64,000 nucleotides of DNA from Geosiphon pyriformis (lineage: Eukaryota > Glomeromycota > Glomeromycetes > Archaeosporales > Geosiphonaceae), in contig JAAOMT010000135.1 of NCBI GenBank assembly GCA_016748015.1, positions 144,097-208,096 on the forward strand. The letters run 5' to 3'. The notes beneath the pieces are model-generated. The model did not search any database. It had not been told where the DNA came from and saw only the letters and a list, made by a program, of their open reading frames with translations. Below, one piece after another: positions 11,560 to 23,718 of this stretch. The translations under genes and the position numbers were made by a program. Positions within the stretch are counted from its first letter, which is position 1. Every line of letters starts with the position of its first letter.

Positions 11560-12760
11560 ATATTATAGTCAAATTCATCTAAGTAGAGTATTTAGTGAGT
11601 TATTTGTTTGTGTTCCAGCTTTTTTTTATTGTGTAGCCAAACCAAGGCTTGATTATCTGTTACCACTAAGAATTTTACACCAAAAAAATATTGGTCCCAG
11701 TAACTCGTAGCCCAAACTACTGCTAAATATTCTTGTTCAGTTATTGAGTAGTTTTTTTCTGCTGATATGAAGGATCTACTGACATATGCTATAGCATGTT
11801 CCCTGTCATTTTTATTTTTTTGTAAGAGAACAGCACCAAGTCTATAACCAGATGTGTTAGTGTAGAGAATAAAAGATTGATTCAGATTAGGTTGCTTAAA
11901 GATTGATTTAGTAATAAGTTTTTTCTTCAGAATTTCAAAAGTTTTTTGTTAATAAGTGCTCCAGTAATAATTGATATTTTTTTTGAATAGCTGATTAAAA
12001 AGAAAGGCAATTTTGAAGAAATTCTTAATAAATTTGCAATAGTAAGAAGCCAAATCAAAGAAAGAGCATAATTCAAAAATATTCATCAGTTGTCTAATGT
12101 TCTGGATTTTTTCAATCTTAGTTGGATCAGAAAAAATTCCATTTTTTGTAATAAAATAACCAAAAAACTGGGTGGATTGATGTTTAAAGAAAGATTTGAT
12201 TAGATTTATTTTGAGATCAGCATTTCTAAGCAGGTCAAAAACTTTTTGCAAGTGTTCAAAAAGTTTATTCCAGGTTTTTGAATATATCATTATATTATCT
12301 AAGTAGACTAAAACAAAGTTTTCTTTTACTGCTTTAAATACTTTGTCCATTAGGCATTAAAAGGTAAAAAAAGCATTGGTAAGACCAAAAAGCATGACTG
12401 TAAATTTATAGATGCCATACTTGGTAATAAAAACAGTTTTTTTTTTGCTTTCTGAATTCATCTCTATTTGCCAGAATTTAGCAGTTAGGTTAATAGTTGA
12501 AAAGAAAACAGCACCATTGAATTTATCTAGCATTGCATTAATTTTGGGAAGTGGATACATGTCTTTTATAGTAATGACATTTAATTAGTGATAGTCAACA
12601 CAGAAGCATAGGGTTCTATTTTTCTTGGATACCACTACAACTGGAAAAGCCTATTTACTCTTGGTTTTTTGTATGAATCCAAGATTTTTCATTTGAGTTA
12701 TCTCTTTCTTAATAAACTCATCATTATGCCAATTGGATTAATAAGACTTCAAATAAATAA
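11560..12760 (-). pseudogene. TE2 reverse transcriptase and RNase H
   Basis: RT runs from about 12740 to 11950: CFCVDYH, MYPLPKINAMLDKF, LTAKFWQIEM, MLFGLTNAF, then YLDN at 12294-12305 (second catalytic Asp is Asn) followed by IMIYSKTW. RNase H follows at about 11940-11560: FILYTNTSGYRLGAVL (Asp of YTD replaced by Asn), EQEYLAVVWA and VVTDNQALVWL. Two long open stretches remain (11949-12350 and 12357-12560). The stop between them is a single base change. Confidence 0.9.
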
Positions 12761-12803
12761 GATGAGTTTCTTTAATGGTAATAGTGTGTTGTATCACATG
12801 GGT

Positions 12804-13556
12804 TCATCTAGAGGTGTTATCTTCTTTTGAGATAACTGGGCTATTTCTAACCAACAAGTTTTCAATGTCCACTTTTCTTTCTTTAAGAGAATGTTTTTTT
12901 TGTTCTATAACTAGTAATTGGATTTCAGATGGTTTATTCTCAAAAGACTTTTGTACTTCTTTTAGTTTTTCTCTGAATATCAAACTAATTAGCTTCCAAC
13001 CTTTGTAATAGATTAAGCAGAACTTGTATTTATTACTAGGGGAATATAAAAATTTATTGCACCAGTATCTGACACAAGGACCATACCACCAATAGCTGTA
13101 TTTGGCTTTTTTACCAGGTTTTCTATTAAAAATTCTTCTGAGAATATTATAATAAGGCCAGCAGATTAGCTTGTTATTTACTATGATTCCTTTTTTGTTA
13201 GCTTTAATATTGTCCAGTAGCTTGTCATTGCTGGTAAAAATTGTATAAGTGAGTTCAGCAGTTTTTTTTTGTTCTTTTTTTTCATTGTTTTCATTATTAT
13301 CTGATTCATCTGATTGTTTTTTTTCTTGGTTTTGCTTGGGTACTAAAAGAGTTGTCCAATAACAGCATTTAATCATAATGGGCTTTTCATTACATCTGAT
13401 AATTAGTTTACAAAGTTTATAATTAAGTAATGTTTTGGCTTTCTTAAGCCATTCATTGCCAACAATTATAATATACTTTTTTGCTTTAGATACTTCTATG
13501 TTAGTTTCAATGTTGATGCCATTAATGCAGACAAAAACAGCTTTGGCTATGCCTAG
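12804..13556 (-). pseudogene. TE2 protease C-terminal half and protease-RT spacer
   Basis: The part next to the copy B junction (about 13390-13556) reads GIAKAVFVCINGI and IIIVGNEWLKKAKTLL, matching the VGNNWLSKTNVML end of the TE1 retropepsin. It is the second half of the protease cut by copy B. The following 190-codon open stretch (12804-13376) is Lys- and Asn-rich with aromatic/Cys clusters (YSYWWYGPCVRYWCNKF) and has no recognised fold. It spaces protease from RT as the dUTPase block does in TE1, but shows no dUTPase motifs. Confidence 0.7.
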
Positions 13557-14441
13557 TGTTACAGATGATTATTTGGGATCTCAAATCAAATAACAAATCC
13601 ATAACTTGGTGCTCAATATCTTAACAATGCTGGTGATACTGGTACGTTAGTTCTATCTAAAGATTTTAGAGTTGAGTCTTTTGTATAATGAACAGAAATT
13701 TAATGATGATATAGTTGGTTGGTGAGTTGTGTTCCCAATTTCTGTTTTCAGCTTAGTGGCCGGTTTATTCTGGCAGTTGTGCTCTTCTGGTAAGCTATCT
13801 ATTAATATATATATAATTTTACTTTTATTTCTGGGTCTTTTACCAGGCTATCCATAATGTTAATTACTCAGCACTTTAATCCTTAATCAGTTAGTATATG
13901 ACAGTAAAAATCAAAGAAAGAAAAAAATAAAAGAAAATAAAGAAATAAGCCAAGATGATGTGCATGTTAGTATCTCGTCAATAGCCGTGATCAAGAGCTA
14001 TTGTTCCAGTGTGGTTAGATAGCAATTACTATCAACATAAAGTGTTGATAGTGGAGAGTAGATGTGGATAGTGAATGATTTATTTATTTAATATTTGTGA
14101 ATGGAAGATTTCTAACTAAAGAATTCTTATTTTTCTACTTTTAACACTATGACTATATATATATAATTGATGTTCTATAAGATTGCTCACATTTCTGAGT
14201 GATGTGCTATGATTTCTTGAGCAATGCTTATATTGGTAAGTGATGTGCTCTAATTTTCTAACATCACTCCACATTGCTAAGCAATGTGCTATGTTTTCTG
14301 ATATTGCTCTATATTGCTGAGCAATATGCTGTAATTTCTATTATTGCTCTACATTGCTGAGCAATGTGTTCACGTGCTACCTACTATTTACTTATTGGTC
14401 TACTATTCTCTCTATATCTGTTTTTTTTTTTATAAATAACA
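13557..14441 (-). repeat. 3' LTR of TE1 copy B
   Basis: Plus-strand edges TGTTACAG and AATAACA. In the first 115 or so bases it differs from the 5' LTR (23719 on) at about 11 positions, 10 of them transitions. U3 dyad array ATTGCT(C/G)AGCAAT lies at about 14170-14375 and the TATA region at about 14154-14166. Confidence 0.9.
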
Positions 14442-14457
14442 TTATCTCCTTCTTTTT
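14442..14457 (-). other. Polypurine tract of TE1 copy B
   Basis: Read on the minus strand it is AAAAAGAAGGAGATAA, abutting the 3' LTR, the same as in copy A. Confidence 0.75.
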
Positions 14458-15250
14458 AATATTGAGCTCTATCAAAATCTTTATTCTGAATTAGCTCTAA
14501 TACTTCTTTTTCTAGTATTGTTTATTTGACTTTATTTTTCATATTTTCTACTTGTACATTGTTCATTCTTCCCCATTGGTTAATGGTTATGGTTTCCATG
14601 TCAGAGTGTAACAGTATTTCTGAATAGTTCTAAAATATATTGTGCAGTCAATAAATTGTTCTCACATGTAGTATTAAGTTCGTCTTTTTTCCAATAAATT
14701 TTTCAATTTGCTGTATTATGTTTTGGTTAAATATCCTCTTGGATTTGTCAATATACAACTCTTGAATATTCAATTTTCGACCTAACTGGTAGTAACAGTA
14801 TGATATTGAAAGTTGTTCTGTCTATTGCTTCCAATTCTCTTTTGTAAGTTCTTTTGTTGATGTCATAATAGGTATTTTCCCAAAAGTGTTCTTTACTTTT
14901 TCTATTATTTTATCTGACCAGTTTTTATTATTCTTTAGTAACTGCTAATATGGTGTATTTTTTGTCTTTCTTTTGGTGTTTCGATAGCAAATTGTTTGGT
15001 TGTTAATGATAATTTCCATGTCTAAAGATTGTTGACTTAAGACCTGGAATAATTGTTGAGCTATGATGTGAATATGATCTAGTATTTCTATTTTTTTTTT
15101 TTCTTGGTTGCCTTTGTCACGTATACTGTGTCTTTATATATTCTTTCATTGTTTGATTTTATGTGTTTGGTCCAATGATTATAATTGGTTCCAGATCTTA
15201 TGGAATCTCCTCTGGTTGAACTAGTATTTATTGTACTCCCAATTGTAGAA
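14458..15250 (-). pseudogene. TE1 copy B C-terminal extension of pol, unrecognised
   Basis: Downstream of GPY/F, the minus strand keeps a protein-like reading with DMEIIINNQTICYRNTK, WSDKIIEKVKNTF, YYQLGRKLNIQELYID, NIIQQIEKFIGKK and METITINQWGRMN before the polypurine tract. The same order is visible in copy A (about 4170-4840) and, more diverged, in copy C (36600-37193). Function unknown; I see no chromodomain or membrane segment. Conserved spacing argues for a real domain of about 200 residues. Confidence 0.65.
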
Positions 15251-16584
15251 TGTTATTGATAGATGATAATATTATTTGGTAATATGGTTTCAGTCGATCA
15301 CCATGTGCTGTTTTGGTTAAGATTTTGTTGTCCCATCTTAATTTATAAGCTTTATTTCCAAGAATTTCTTCTATGTAAAATGGTCTGTCCCATTTGGAGT
15401 CGAATTTTCTACTCCATTGTTTTTTTGCTTTGGTATGATGTAAAAATACTTTGTCTTTAATCTTGAATTCGATTGGTTTATCTGGTAATTGGTTATTATG
15501 TCATTTTTTTTGCTTTTCTTGAAACTTTTAAATATTATCAGCTGCTTTTCGTCATCTGTTTTCTAGTGTTTCTATTAGGTCATATGTTCTTTTCAACAAT
15601 GTTTTTTGGAAATTAGCTTCTGTTATTGGTTTAGTTGAATATGTGTTGACTTTTATTTCAACTGGTAATGTTGCTGTTCTACCATATACTAATTCAAATG
15701 GTGTTGCTTGTGTAGTATTTTGTTTCATTGTTTGATAAGCAAATAATACTAATGGTATAAACAAATCCCATTTATCTTGATTTTCTTGACTGATTTTGAT
15801 GATTGCTTTACACAATGTTCTATTGAATCTTTCAACTAGTCTATTGATTTATGAATGATATAATGATGATAATGGTCTTTTTATCCCAAATCTCTGACTT
15901 AATTCTGTTAATGTTTTATTCACAAAATGAGTTCCTTGATCTGATAGTAGTTCTTTTAGACATCTGTGTTAACATATCAAATCTTGATGGACAAATTCAG
16001 CAATGGATTCTGCATCTGCTCTTTGAATGGCTTTTGTTTCTGGCCATTTTGTGAGATAGTTCATAGCTACTGCAATATATCTGTTGCTTCTACTGGTGAT
16101 TGTTAATGGTCTGACTAAGTTAATTCCAATGTGATCAAATGGTTGTTCTACTTTGATTGGTCTTAAAGGTTTATTGGGTTTTGTTTCATCTCTTCTTTGA
16201 CAAGCATCACAACTTTGAACATATTGGATGATGTCTGGATATATTGATGGCCAATAGTATCTTTTTCTGGTTCTTTTTATGGTTGCTTCTTTATAAAAAT
16301 GTCCTGCTGTTGGATTTGAGTACATGTTAAATAATATTGTTTCTTTTTTTGATTCTGTAATTACTCTGGTTGGTTGGTCTGAATTTTTTCTGTTTTTTCA
16401 GTAAATTATATTTTGATGATTGATGAAATATTTTGATTGCTGTTTTATGTTGTTTTGTTTTTTTTGAAATAATTTCTCCTTGAACGATTAAGTATTTATA
16501 TAATGCTGGAGTTGTTGGTATTTTTGTGTGTTCATCTTTTGTTATATTTTTGGGTTGAAATGTTTTTAGATTTGTCTCATTCAT
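15251..16584 (-). pseudogene. TE1 copy B integrase with GPY/F module
   Basis: Pre-integrase region (16327-16584), zinc region AGHFYKEATIKRTRKRYYWP with CDACQRR (first His is Tyr), and core with GINLVRPL (first catalytic Asp is Asn), LLSDQGTHFVN (Asp kept) and LVERFNRTL (Glu kept). The C-terminal GPY/F module reads KWDRPFYIEEILGNKAYKLRW near 15375-15440 (Gly of GPF is Arg). Open stretches 15552-15815 and 15969-16325. Catalysis lost through Asp-to-Asn. Confidence 0.88.
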
Positions 16585-18004
16585 GACAATCTGTTAGCAT
16601 TTCTATTGTTTTTTCTCTTTTTATAATGTACTGTATAATTAAATAGTGAAAGTTCTATTTTCCATCTGACATGACGATCATCTGCAAATTTTTGTTTCTG
16701 GATTGAAGTTAATCCTTTGTGATCTGTATATATTTCAAACTTTTGGCTCAAGTATTCTCTCCATTTGATGACAGCCCAATAGATTGTTAAGTGTTTTAAT
16801 GCTGGAGTTCCATAGTTCTTTTCAGCTGAACTTAAACTTCTACTGGCATAAGCTACTGGATGCTCTCTTCTATCAGGTCTTTTCTGTGATAGTACTGCTT
16901 CCAATGCTTGACCTGATGCATTAGTAATAATAATAAATGGTTTGTTGTGATCTGGATACATCAATACTGGAGCTTGAATAAGCTTTCTTCTCAATGTGTT
17001 GAATGCTTCTTGTTGAGCTTCAGTCCATTCATACTTCATATTTTTGGTTTGTAGATGGTGAAATGGCTGAGCTAGTTTAGAAAAGTTCTTGATGAAGTGG
17101 TGATAGTAGTCTGCAAATCCCAAAAATGCCCTTAATTCTGACAAGTTGGCTGGTACTGGAAAGTTCTTAACTACTTTGATCTTGTCTAGATCTGTTTTGA
17201 TTCCATCTTTGCTTATCACATGTCTTAAAAACTTGAGTTCAGTTTTTCTAAAGAAACATTTGGTTGCATTTAGTTTCAATCCAGCTTTTCTTAATTTTTC
17301 AAATACTTGTTGGAGATGATACAAATGATCATCAAATGTTTTTGAGAACACATTGGTGTTATTCAAGTATATGACTACTGATTTTCATAGTAATTCAGTA
17401 TAGACAATTTCCATAAGCTGTTGGAATGTTGCTGAAGCATTTATCAAGCCAAATGGTATGACTTCAAACTCAAAATTTCCTTCTCTTGTGGTGAATGCTG
17501 TTTTTTCTTTGTTGGCTGGATCTATGGCTACTTGCCAGTAACCACTATCTAAGTCCAGTGTTAAAAACTATTTATTTCCTCCAAAAGCGTCAAATAGTTC
17601 TTGGATCTTTGGAGTTGGATAGCTATCACCTTTTGTTACTCCATTCAGTTTCTAATAGTCTACACAAAAACGGATTTTTCCATTCTTCTTACAGACTAGT
17701 ACTACTGGTGACAACCATAGACTCATTGATAGTTGAATTAGCCTATTGTTAAGCATCTGGTTGATTTCTTAACAAATAATCTCATGGCTAGCTGGTAGTA
17801 CTCTGTATGCTCTTTGTTTAATTGACATTGCATCTCTAGTCTTGATCTAATGCCAGATGATATTGGTTTGGCCAAATTCATTTTTGCTGGCAAAGATGTC
17901 ATTGAAATTATTAAATAACATCTTGAGTTGCATCCATTGAAGTGGATCTAGATTTTTCATGTTCATCTGTTCCAATTGTTCTGGTTGGAGCAGATAACAT
18001 TCAC
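16581..18004 (-). pseudogene. TE1 copy B reverse transcriptase and RNase H
   Basis: RT begins near 17900 (HQIKT, AMSIKQRAYRVLPAS), with CVDY, SGYWQVAID, EFEVIPFGLINASATFQQLM, then YLNN at 17358-17369, so both active-site Asp are Asn. A 261-codon open stretch (16581-17366) covers the thumb, connection and RNase H. RNase H has FIIITNASGQALEAVLSQ (TDAS changed to TNAS), LKHLTIYWAVIKW (Glu changed to Lys), IYTDHKGLTSIQ (Asp kept) and NANRLS (Asp lost). Stops interrupt the RT palm. Confidence 0.92.
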
Positions 18005-18005
18005 T

Positions 18006-18257
18006 TCATCTATAGATGGTTTGTAATGTAATGTCCACATATCCACAAAGCTGTGAAAAATCTGGAATGTGATTTGGTGGTTGATCCTCAACTTCAGTGG
18101 TCAAATATCTAATAATAGTTCCCTTTGGTATTTTAATGACACTTCCGGTTGTATTGTAGATAAGAATTTTGATGTTTTTGGGACTTTTGGCTAATATGTA
18201 GAGATTAGTGAATTCAATTTCTCCTGATTTGCAAATGGTGGCTTCTGTTTCAAACAA
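18006..18257 (-). pseudogene. TE1 copy B small beta-domain between dUTPase and RT
   Basis: Eighty-three open codons: TEATICKSGEIEFTNLYILA, IPKGTIIRYLTTEVEDQPPN, then QLCGYVDITLQTIY. Present in all three TE1 copies (1047-1300 and about 33450-33720). The IPKGTIIGYL-type strand pattern recalls the beta-barrel of dUTPase-like or retroviral spacer domains, but I cannot assign it. It links dUTPase to RT. Confidence 0.6.
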
Positions 18258-18379
18258 CTAAGCCTGATTCTTTACTTCTTTTTTTATAAGTAACATATAC
18301 TGGTCATATGGTGGAATGAAAATTAATTGACAGGTTGAGATAATTTCCTCTTTGTCAATAACCTCTTTTTCTGCCATAT

Positions 18380-19993
18380 TAACTGATATGTCTATTTTAC
18401 CTGTTGATCCAAATCCCTATATCCCTCTAGCAGTAATCTCTAATTCTTCTCTGTTTCTCACTGACACTAATTGAGCTATTTTTACCAGAGATAGGAATAT
18501 TGCTTGTGCTATCTTTTTGTTTGGCTCTATGATATAGGTCTTTTTAGAGTTATTTTGTAGCATAGTAATGATATTTCCTATATACTCTGCATCAATTATT
18601 CCTTCTCTGATGTTGATTTCTTTTTTCATTAGACTACTCTTAGATGCTAATTGAACTATAGTTGTTACTAGAATTTTTAGAACTATTTTAAGATTAATAT
18701 ATGTGCACTGTTACCAGTAGAATTTTAGCTATTAATTAGCATGAAATTACCCTTATAATTCCTATAATTAATTAGTATATTAATATTATTTCAAATTATC
18801 ATTTATTATTTAATCAATTATTACATATTACGATTCAATTAAAATAATCTAATTAGTATAACAGAAAGTAGAATGATCAAATTACACAATACTCTGAACT
18901 TTGTAACATTCTAAAATTTGCCGAAACTTACAGAAATTCGCCGAAATTATGAATAGTTCATCCAAATTAATTAATAGTTCAGCGAAATAACTTGTAGTTC
19001 ATCAAAATTTGAACAAAGAGAAAAAGTGCAAGTTTATAGACTAATACTACAACAAGTTGTATAAAAGAAAAGCTTTTTTCTTCAAGAAAATGTATCTTAC
19101 TTTAGATTTATTACTTAGAACTATTTCTACACACACAAAAAGAAATAAATATCAAATAATTTAAAAAACCAAATTCTTTAATTATTGCACTTGAAAAATC
19201 CCCAAAACTCAACTAACATTTTAAATTGATTAGCTACCAATTTCAGTAAACTGTTAGTAACTCCAGGCCTGGATAAGAAAACGTTTCCCTTGACAAAATT
19301 CTATTTCTTTTATATTTCTTTTATTTTCTTGTATTTTTTTATTACAATCATTAGGGTAGCCTACAGACAAGATTTTTGTAGAAGAGTTGACTTTCACAAC
19401 AAAGTAACTACACATTTTAGTGAGCTTCCAGACGAGCAATTCCTGGGAAAGAGTTGATGTTTATTACAACATAACTACATAAAGTAACTGGTATGGAATT
19501 GGCCATTCTACTTATAAGCCCAGCAAGTTCAAATTATAGAAGATAATTTGAAAATAAATTCAGTTATTGGAGGTTTAACTACTTCTAAAAAACATGAATT
19601 TGCAACCAACAGACATTTACAATATTCAAGAAAAAAGACCAAAAACCTTTAGTAACAGCACAAATTTGGTTCCAATTTGATGGCTTCTTTTTCTAAATAT
19701 CTCAGATCAAATCCTGCATCAGTATCATGTATGTGTTTTGGCATGATACCTTCATTATTGTCACTATACCATTTGAGTTCCTGCTTCTTAGATAGATTAA
19801 GAAGTGCAATATATATTTTGGGGTTTAAATCGGAGTCTGAATTGCTGATATTTTTGTTGCCATTTTGAGTAGAGCTGGAACTGTTATTTTCATTATCGTC
19901 ATTGTCAGAGTTTGAATCAGGATTGAAAATTGATTCTGATTCTGATGCACAGTTGCTGATTGGTTTTTTTTCCTTTGGGATTGTGTAGATCAT
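18380..19993 (-). pseudogene. TE1 copy B dUTPase domain, split by solo LTR3a
   Basis: N-terminal half at 19658-19993 contains motif 1, HDTDAGFDLRYLEKEAIKLE, intact. The C-terminal half (18380-18708) has INIREGIIDAEYIGNIITML (motif 3), KKIAQAIFLSL (motif 4) and a preserved GFGSTGKID (motif 5). LTR3a lies between, with GCAC duplicated. Excision joins the halves in frame (KLEPNLC to the continuation found in copies A and C). This is the least decayed dUTPase of the three. An acidic Ser/Asn-rich tract (19840-19960) precedes it. Confidence 0.88.
18709..19657 (+). repeat. Solo LTR3a inside copy B dUTPase
   Basis: 949 bp, TGTTACCAG...AGTAACA, flanked by perfect GCAC repeats (18705-18708 and 19658-19661). 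TATA box GTATAAAAG near 19058, preceded by a U3 array of TTCGCCGAAAT-type dyads (about 18910-19015), gives the + orientation. No internal region remains, so it is a recombined solo LTR. Confidence 0.9.
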
Positions 19994-20269
19994 GCATGGT
20001 GGTGAATTGTAAATGAGATCACACTCATTATAATATTAAAAATCACATGGAATCAAACAGTGGTCACATAGTTGAGTGTTAATTTCTTCCAAGTGTTGCT
20101 CCTGCTCTTCTCTCATAGGTGCTAGCTCTTGATAATGTTCGTAGAATTGTTCTGGATCTAGAAGATTTATGACTGGTTCTGGGTTCCAGTCGAGTTCTAT
20201 AGGTTCAAGTGAGTTATTTTTAATTGTTTTTATCTCTTTTGGTGTTGCTTCTTTGATTTTGGCAAGTAT

Positions 20270-20650
20270 TATTTGTCAGATTTTGTCATCATTGTGTGGA
20301 CATCCATTCAGATGTTTAACAGCTTGTCTCCAGACAGCATCTATGAGCATTCTTTTCCTTACCCAATCACTTATGAGAATTGTGTATTGACATAATTCAT
20401 CACACATTCCTTCTTGTCCAGAAATGTTGTTCCACATTTCTTCATTTAGAAGAGTTTCTTCACAAGTCAAGCATGGTTTATTGTCCTATTTTCCAACTCG
20501 TTTTGGCCTTTTAAAATGTTCAATGATGCAGGAATGGCAGTAGAATTTTGTTGTCGAAGTGTACTTCTCATCATCACCACAACAAGTGTTCATTGATGAC
20601 AATTTCTTGCCACAATCAACACATACCAGTTTTGGGCAGTGATAAGTAGA
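20270..20650 (-). pseudogene. TE1 copy B Cys-rich putative zinc domain upstream of dUTPase
   Basis: Minus-strand reading with regularly spaced Cys pairs: CPKLVCVDCGKKL, CCGDDE, FYCHSCIIEHF, a stop, KPCLTCEETLL and GMCDELCQY, then a helical WVRKRMLIDAVWRQAVKHL segment. A second Cys pair set (about 20050) precedes the acidic tract. The spacing suggests a zinc-ribbon or RING-like fold. The family is not recognised. Copy C has a more damaged counterpart at 32080-32280. Confidence 0.6.
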
Positions 20651-21091
20651 TTGGTAAAATGTAGTGTAGGAATTATAAGTGAAATTGCTGTTAGTTGTTG
20701 TTTCTTCTTCTTTCTCCTTTTCTTTTCCTTTTTTGTCTTCTTTTTATTTCCAATTTATTTGTTTTTCCTGGTTATTGTCAGTTTCCCAGGCTTGGTCGGC
20801 TTTCCAGATAAGTTCTTCACTCTGCTTTCCTTTGCTGTTGTCATCCCACGAAGGTACTGGTGGCAGCTCGTTGTGTTTGGTGTTGGCCCAAGAAACTTGG
20901 TAGGCTTCTCAGGTAGATTTCTTCTCCTCTTCCTCAAATTCAATAAGTGGGGTTGTTGAGTTGGTGGTCTTGAAATGACCACATGTGGCTGGTACGTGTG
21001 TGTGTTGGTTGTTCTGGTTAATTTGAAGCTTCTACATATTTCAATTAAGCAATGCATTGGTTTTAAATAGCCAATCATTCCCAACAAGTGC

Positions 21092-21397
21092 TTAATATTG
21101 GGTGGCTTCTATAACCAGTACTTTGATTGAGACCATAATATTATTGATTTTAATGGTAAAGTTGTCAATTTCACCAATGGAAGTTTTTGTTGCTCCATCA
21201 GTGGTTATGATCTTGGTGTTGGCAGCACAATCAACTTGGTAATCTAATTGGTCCATGAGTTGTTTTGTAATGATGCTGCCAACTAATCTACTGTCTAAAA
21301 TCAGTTTGATGGAGTGACCATCAACTTTAACATTAGTATACATGGCCATAATAAGTTTTTCTTCTAGAGTGGCTCCACTAAATAACAGTGTGGTCAA
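21092..21397 (-). pseudogene. TE1 copy B retropepsin
   Basis: Aspartic protease domain of about 100 residues: YTNVKVDGHSIKLILDSR, GSIITKQLMDQLDYQVDC, TKTSIGEIDNF, IKVLVIEATQY. The catalytic DSG is DSR here (Gly to Arg, one transition). The VGNNWLSK end seen in copy C follows at 21060-21091 after a stop. It would cleave the gag-pol precursor. Confidence 0.85.
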
Positions 21398-21599
21398 CAG
21401 TTCTTCAAGTTTAAATGGGAAAATGGTGTCTAGTGATTTTTTCTCAGTAATGGTAGCTGGTGGAATGTTGCTGGTAAGTGTTGGTTGTTGGTTGGTCTCT
21501 GGATTATTGGGTTGGGCATCTTCTGTGGTAACCAGAAGACTTAAATAGTTTTGGGAATTCGGGTTTTGGGCATACCCAATGCCCGAATTCCATTGTCAA

Positions 21600-23680
21600 G
21601 ATCCTGCTGGTTGTGTGGAAGAACTAGAGATTAGTTGGTGAACTATCATTGACAATCTCCAGCTTTGTTGGGTCAATTTTGGCCTTTGGGTTTAATTTTA
21701 AGGTAAGTTCTGTGGTGGTGTTTGAATTTGTTGGGGCTGATAGATTACCTGAGGCTGTGGCTGATAAATGGGTTGTGACTGTGGCTGATAAATTGTCGGT
21801 GTTGTCAGTTGATAAATTGGTACTTGATATACTGGTGGATGATAAAGTGGCTGCTGTGTCATAGGTATGTAATTCTGATAATATGACTCTGAATTTGGTA
21901 AGTTATTCGGAATTTGAAACCAGCGATTGGGGTTTCAATATTGATTTCCTGATCATTAGTTATTTAAGCAATGGCAGCAATCGATTTGTAGGTGTTCTTG
22001 TTTACCACAATAGTGGCAAACACATGTTTCTTATTGCCACTGTTGATTGGTTAATGATAATAGACATGACTGATTCTGGAAATGATTTGCATTTCTGGAA
22101 TTATTGTATTATTGTGGTGGTTGATAAATTGCATGATTGTCAGCTAAGTATCTCTCTAATTTCTAATTGATAGAATTACTAAATTGTTTCAATTTGGAAT
22201 TCAATTCAGATGATTCATTTATTACTAGATTAATGGCTTGGGTGTGGTTAGCTTCGAGTTCAACAGCTTCAAAATTTCAGGCATTTGTGATGGCTGTTTG
22301 CAGATTGATAGAATGCAATAGACATATGTGTTGCAGAATGCTACTGTATAATCCGTGAATAAACTGATTTAGAATCTGGGCCACTGTAAAATAATTGGTG
22401 TCAATAACTTGGATCTGGTGCAGATTTCTGTGGAAGCATTCTAAGTAAGTAGTGACTGCTTCATTTTCTCCTTGTTTGATGGTAGTGAATGTGTTTGCTA
22501 GCCTGTTAATGCTATTATTGTTACTGAAGTATCTTAAAAACTCAATTTTGAATGCATTAAAATCTTGGAATTTGTTGACCAGGCTTTAGTACCATGAATT
22601 GGCAGTATTCTGGAGAAAATATGGAATGACTTGTATGGCTCTGGCATCATTCCATCCATTAGCTACAATAGTTTTCTCCACATCATTTAGCCATACTTGG
22701 GTGTTGTCTTCTTTACTAGTGAATTTTTCGAGTTTGGCTATTAGTGTATATGTTATTGGATCTAAGTTGGGTTGTGGTTGCTGCTGGATTTGTTGTTGAG
22801 ATAGCAGTTGTGGCTGTTGTTGCTGTTGGGCATTTGGTAGAGCTGGTGGTAGATTGATCATGATTACTGGAAGTAAGTGCTAATTAATTACATCAGGATT
22901 TTGATTATTTTGATTTTTCAGAGTTTGATTAACTGGAGTTTTAATTATTGAATGTTCTAGGATCAGGTTTTGCTTATTAACTTCCCAATTGCTACTCTTT
23001 TCTTCTTTGGAGTCAGTTATTTTCTAAGGACTAACGGCTCCGAAATCTGGTTGTGGTGATAGTGATTGAATTCCTGATGGTGTTAGAAATCATGATTTAA
23101 ATCTCTCAAAATAATTGCCATATGTTCCTAATAACTCTGCCTTCTTTTGTTTACTTTGGAATGGGATTCTGTTTAGTGACATTGTCGTGCTTGTTGTAGC
23201 TGTGTTTATTATATTGATAGTATTTCTGGGTGTGTGATGATATGATAGATTAGCAGGTAAATCAAACCTTTGTTTCTTTCAAGTAGGTAGTTGGATTTGC
23301 TTTGGTGTTCCTGCTGATGTTTGTAATCTTCTTTTGTCTTTGTCTGCAAAAGTGATAGGAAATCTCTGTTTGGTGTATTTTTCAATTTTTCTGTTTATTT
23401 CTGTAATTAGGGGTGCAAATAGGTAATTTTGTGGAAAGGTGGTGCTTTGGAGTAATTTACTAAAAAAGTTGTTAAAAGTGGATTCTGGATCTTCTTGGTC
23501 TTCCAAGTGATATACTATTCTTTTGTTGACATAGCAATTGAAAGCTGATTCAGTTGGCCAACTATTATTTGTTAATCTGAAATAAGTGTGATAGTGTTGG
23601 AATAAGGATTTTGCAAATCCTAAATGGTTTGTTCCTATTTTTTCAGATTCTGTTACTGTTTAGATGATTATAGTTGGTGC
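21600..23680 (-). pseudogene. TE1 copy B gag
   Basis: Structural protein. N-terminal domain (23279-23640) has FPQNYLFAPLITEINRKIEK and FADKDKRRLQ, matching copy C. A Gln/Pro linker (QQQQQPQLLSQQQIQQQPQP, 22740-22830) leads to the capsid core at about 22200-22740 (VWLNDVEKTIVANGW, YFLQNTANSWY). An intact CCHC knuckle is at 21977-22018 (CHYCGKQEHLQIDC). A Tyr/Gln/Pro-rich tail (about 21640-21900) reaches toward the protease. Confidence 0.85.
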
Positions 23681-23718
23681 TGTTTTCTGTAAGATTATAC
23701 TTTACAGGGAGCATCAAA
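23680..23718 (-). other. Primer-binding site region and hairpin of TE1 copy B
   Basis: Directly after the 5' LTR on the minus strand: TTTGATGCTCCCTGTAAAG, then TATAATCTTACAG. Copy C has TGGTGCTCTCTGTAAGA at the same place, so TGA here is a decayed TGG. The CTGTAA/TTACAG arms can pair as a hairpin. The tRNA primer is not assigned. Confidence 0.55.

Noticed and set aside
20639-20959. 106-codon plus-strand frame rich in Phe/Leu, looks like a membrane protein
   Set aside because: It is antisense to the TE1-B linker; the hydrophobic run comes from Lys/Glu-rich sequence read backwards.
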